From contig JANPII010000003.1 in assembly GCA_031424915.1 (NCBI GenBank), positions 1 through 7,560 of the forward strand: a stretch of 7,560 nt of DNA. The letters are read 5' to 3'. The first letter of the stretch is position 1; the number at the start of each line of letters is the position of its first letter. Below, in pieces: positions 6,475 to 7,560 of the stretch. Both the position numbers and the translations under genes were made by a program. The stretch comes from JANPII01 sp031424915. GTDB lineage: Bacteria; Pseudomonadota; Alphaproteobacteria; Rickettsiales; Midichloriaceae. The notes under the pieces are model-generated. The model saw only the letters and a list, made by a program, of their open reading frames with translations. It ran no database searches and was not told the origin of the DNA.

Positions 6475-6963
6475 TTATAGCTGTGGGCCGACCATAGAAT
6501 CCAGGACCTTATTAATAAAGCCTACTTCTCCGCCATGGCTCATAATTTTGGCAATGTCTAGATATTCATTTATGATTAGAGCTACATCAAACTTTTTACT
6601 ATACATAAGTTCATATGCTGCTGCGCGTAAAATCGCCCTAACCACTGCCCCTAAACGTTCCACACGCCAATCACTCGCTAGATGTGGCGTAAGCTGCGCA
6701 TCTATAGCTATCTGATTATGGGTTATACCCTTTACTATATGAAAATATAGCTTCTCATCCACCTCTGTCGATTTGGCTCTACCCAAGCTTTTGAGGAAAA
6801 TACTCTGATTCTGCAATACACTGGATACTATATTGGCAAAATTCTGTGAGCCCATAATGTCCAAAGCATAAGCCGCCTGCACTGCCAACACCCTGGCATT
6901 GCTGCGTGTCATAATCTCCGACTTAGAAGGTTTAATTTTGGTAGGTTGAGATGTCTGACTCAT
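6475..6963 (-). CDS. nusB: Transcription antitermination factor NusB
   Basis: NusB pairs with NusE (ribosomal protein S10) and binds boxA RNA to keep RNA polymerase from terminating early in rRNA operons. The 162-residue product is all-helical in pattern. ARVLAVQAAYALD (23-35) matches the first NusB helix. The C-terminal half carries the family marks: W99, R100, R103, RAILRAAAYEL (109-119), INEYLDIAK (131-139), and GFINKVLDSMV (148-158). From ATG 6963 there is a 17-residue polar Lys/Ser/Thr extension, common in alphaproteobacterial NusB, and a 32-base overlap with ribH; GGAG lies only one base before this ATG. The alternative ATG at 6912 (MTRSNARV) would leave a 19-base gap, with GGAG three bases upstream. 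Neither site is ideal. The order ribH-nusB is widely conserved and supports both calls. Confidence 0.93.
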   Translation of the reverse strand: MSQTSQPTKIKPSKSEIMTRSNARVLAVQAAYALDIMGSQNFANIVSSVLQNQSIFLKSLGRAKSTEVDEKLYFHIVKGITHNQIAIDAQLTPHLASDWRVERLGAVVRAILRAAAYELMYSKKFDVALIINEYLDIAKIMSHGGEVGFINKVLDSMVGPQL

Positions 6964-7381
6964 GCTCCATCACTTGATAATGATGTAGGATCCTTAGAAC
7001 TTCAACGCATGAAAGGGCAGCTTCTTTGCTGGCATTTAACATACTTGACTCAAGCTCTGAGGTGGAGGACGTAACTACCACGCCAAAACCCAAAGGCATG
7101 GAGTGTTGCATAGCAGCATCATGCACATTACGAGCACATTCCCGAAATAATGTCAAGGAACGCTCATCTTTTCCGACTATACCACCTATTACAATAAGGC
7201 CTTCATATTCGGCTGAATCCAAAGCAATCCAAGAGGTTGGGGCTATTGCACTAATATTGGAAACCTTCAGGTGATCAAATGCTATGCGTTGCGTCTCCAA
7301 TAGCTCTCTCACCACATTGGCATTCACACTATTAGTACTTGCACTAACTTCAGCGGTTGCTTCCACCAATAATACAGGCAT
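6932..7381 (-). CDS. ribH: Diverged lumazine synthase (RibH) family protein, probably not catalytic
   Basis: The 149-residue protein aligns with 6,7-dimethyl-8-ribityllumazine synthase, which joins 5-amino-6-ribitylaminouracil and dihydroxybutanone phosphate in riboflavin synthesis. The fold is recognisable: EYEGLIVIGGIV (58-69) for the usual 'YDAVIALGTVI' strand, MPLGFGVVVT (95-104) for 'IPVAFGVLT', and KEAALSCVEVLRIL (119-132) for the last helix. Active-site marks are missing. The N-terminal 'RFN' is not seen. 'RG[EGA]TxH' is replaced by GKDERS (70-75), with Ser where the general-base His belongs. The 'GNKG' segment is reduced to NASK. I chose ATG 7379-7381, five bases after GGGGA; ATG 7387 and TTG 7393 are alternatives. 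The gene lies 25 bases downstream of tRNA-Leu and overlaps nusB by 32 bases. The conserved place before nusB strengthens the family call; loss of catalysis is inferred. Confidence 0.72.
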   Translation of the reverse strand: MPVLLVEATAEVSASTNSVNANVVRELLETQRIAFDHLKVSNISAIAPTSWIALDSAEYEGLIVIGGIVGKDERSLTLFRECARNVHDAAMQHSMPLGFGVVVTSSTSELESSMLNASKEAALSCVEVLRILHHYQVMEHESDISTYQN

Positions 7382-7406
7382 GCTCATCCCCAAAAAATAA
7401 ATAAAG

Positions 7407-7491
7407 TGGTGCGGATGGAGGGACTTGAACCCCCACGCCTTGCGGCACTAGATCCTAAGTCTAGCGCGTCTACCAATTCCGCCACATCCGC
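7407..7491 (-). tRNA. tRNA-Leu (anticodon UAG)
   Basis: Read on the - strand this is an 85-base class II tRNA with encoded CCA (7409-7407) and discriminator A (7410). The acceptor stem GCGGATG/CATCCGC pairs 7485-7491 with 7411-7417. The D-arm carries the standard AATTGGTAGAC. The anticodon stem CTAGA/TCTAG holds loop CTTAGGA, giving anticodon TAG (7457-7455), which reads CUA and other CUN leucine codons. The long variable arm GCC-GCAA-GGC and the T-arm with TTCAAGT are also intact, as expected for leucine. All arms pair, so it looks functional. Its 5' leader ends in TGGT, complementary to the 3' ACCA, because the gene is the centre of a long inverted repeat. In this sequence its upstream region is a copy of the ribH start, where no promoter is evident. 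Confidence 0.97.
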
Positions 7492-7520
7492 ACCACTTTA
7501 TTTATTTTTTGGGGATGAGC

Positions 7521-7560
7521 ATGCCTGTATTATTGGTGGAAGCAACCGCTGAAGTTAGTG
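7521..7560 (+). pseudogene. Second, outward-facing copy of the ribH 5' end (cut by window edge)
   Basis: ATG at 7521-7523 begins MPVLLVEATAEVS, identical to the start of the ribH at 7381, with the same GGGGA five bases upstream. It is the mirror copy within the inverted repeat, and only 13 codons are visible. It could be the start of a complete second gene, a truncated duplicate, or a product of fold-back during amplification or assembly. The window does not decide. Confidence 0.5.

Larger units (their letters stand above)
7342..7560. repeat. Perfect 76-base inverted repeat centred on tRNA-Leu
   Basis: 7342-7417 is the exact reverse complement of 7485-7560 (each pair of positions sums to 14902), checked in blocks along the whole length with no mismatch. 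Pairing stops inside at 7418/7484, exactly where the 7-bp tRNA acceptor stem ends, so the unpaired centre is the 67-base tRNA interior. The outer limit is unknown because the right arm runs to the last base of the window. The arms contain the ribH start codon region and the T-rich tRNA-ribH spacer. Confidence 0.97.

Noticed and set aside
7026..7274. 82-codon + strand frame inside ribH
   Set aside because: It lies antisense to the RibH-family frame and shows no family features.
7407..7491. tRNA-Leu as an integration (att) site for a mobile element
   Set aside because: The repeated sequence is inverted, not direct, and no integrase or phage gene is present in the window.
7342..7560. Hairpin telomere of a linear replicon
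   Set aside because: The loop is an intact 67-base tRNA interior, not a short telomeric turn, and the palindrome contains ordinary coding sequence. Snap-back duplication explains it better.

Overview
The window reads as chromosomal DNA of an AT-leaning alphaproteobacterium with an intracellular lifestyle, of the Rickettsiales/Holosporales type. The evidence is a class I fructose-bisphosphate aldolase of alphaproteobacterial style, the ribH-nusB gene pair, a System I haem-export pair (ccmA-ccmB), and three ankyrin-type genes among otherwise compact housekeeping genes. The order cannot be fixed from sequence reading alone.

Layout. Positions 2-1952 (+) look like one operon: the 3' end of the aldolase, rnhB (RNase HII) and a GT-B glycosyltransferase, with rnhB and the glycosyltransferase overlapping by four bases. 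A 133-base gap with a good extended -10 promoter leads to a 220-residue protein with ankyrin-like helix pairs (2086-2748, +). Then come ccmA and ccmB (2829-4119, +), overlapping by eight bases. These converge on two tandem ankyrin-repeat genes on the - strand (4172-5584 and 5655-6260), which are clear paralogues. After a 214-base noncoding stretch come nusB (6475-6963, -), an overlapping and strongly diverged ribH (6932-7381, -), and a tRNA-Leu(UAG) gene (7407-7491, -) whose CCA end is encoded.

The right edge is the oddest part. The tRNA sits at the centre of a perfect 76-base inverted repeat (7342-7417 against 7485-7560), so the 5' end of ribH appears a second time, facing outward, and is cut by the window edge. 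The junction lies exactly at the tRNA acceptor stem, as expected from snap-back (fold-back) synthesis. An amplification or assembly artefact is therefore at least as likely as a real inverted duplication.

Functionally, the housekeeping parts cover glycolysis/gluconeogenesis, RNA primer and ribonucleotide removal, surface glycan synthesis, cytochrome c maturation and transcription antitermination. The ankyrin genes are candidates for host-interaction proteins. The RibH homologue appears to have lost most catalytic residues while keeping its place upstream of nusB. I see no CRISPR array, insertion sequence, phage gene or clear new multi-gene system.
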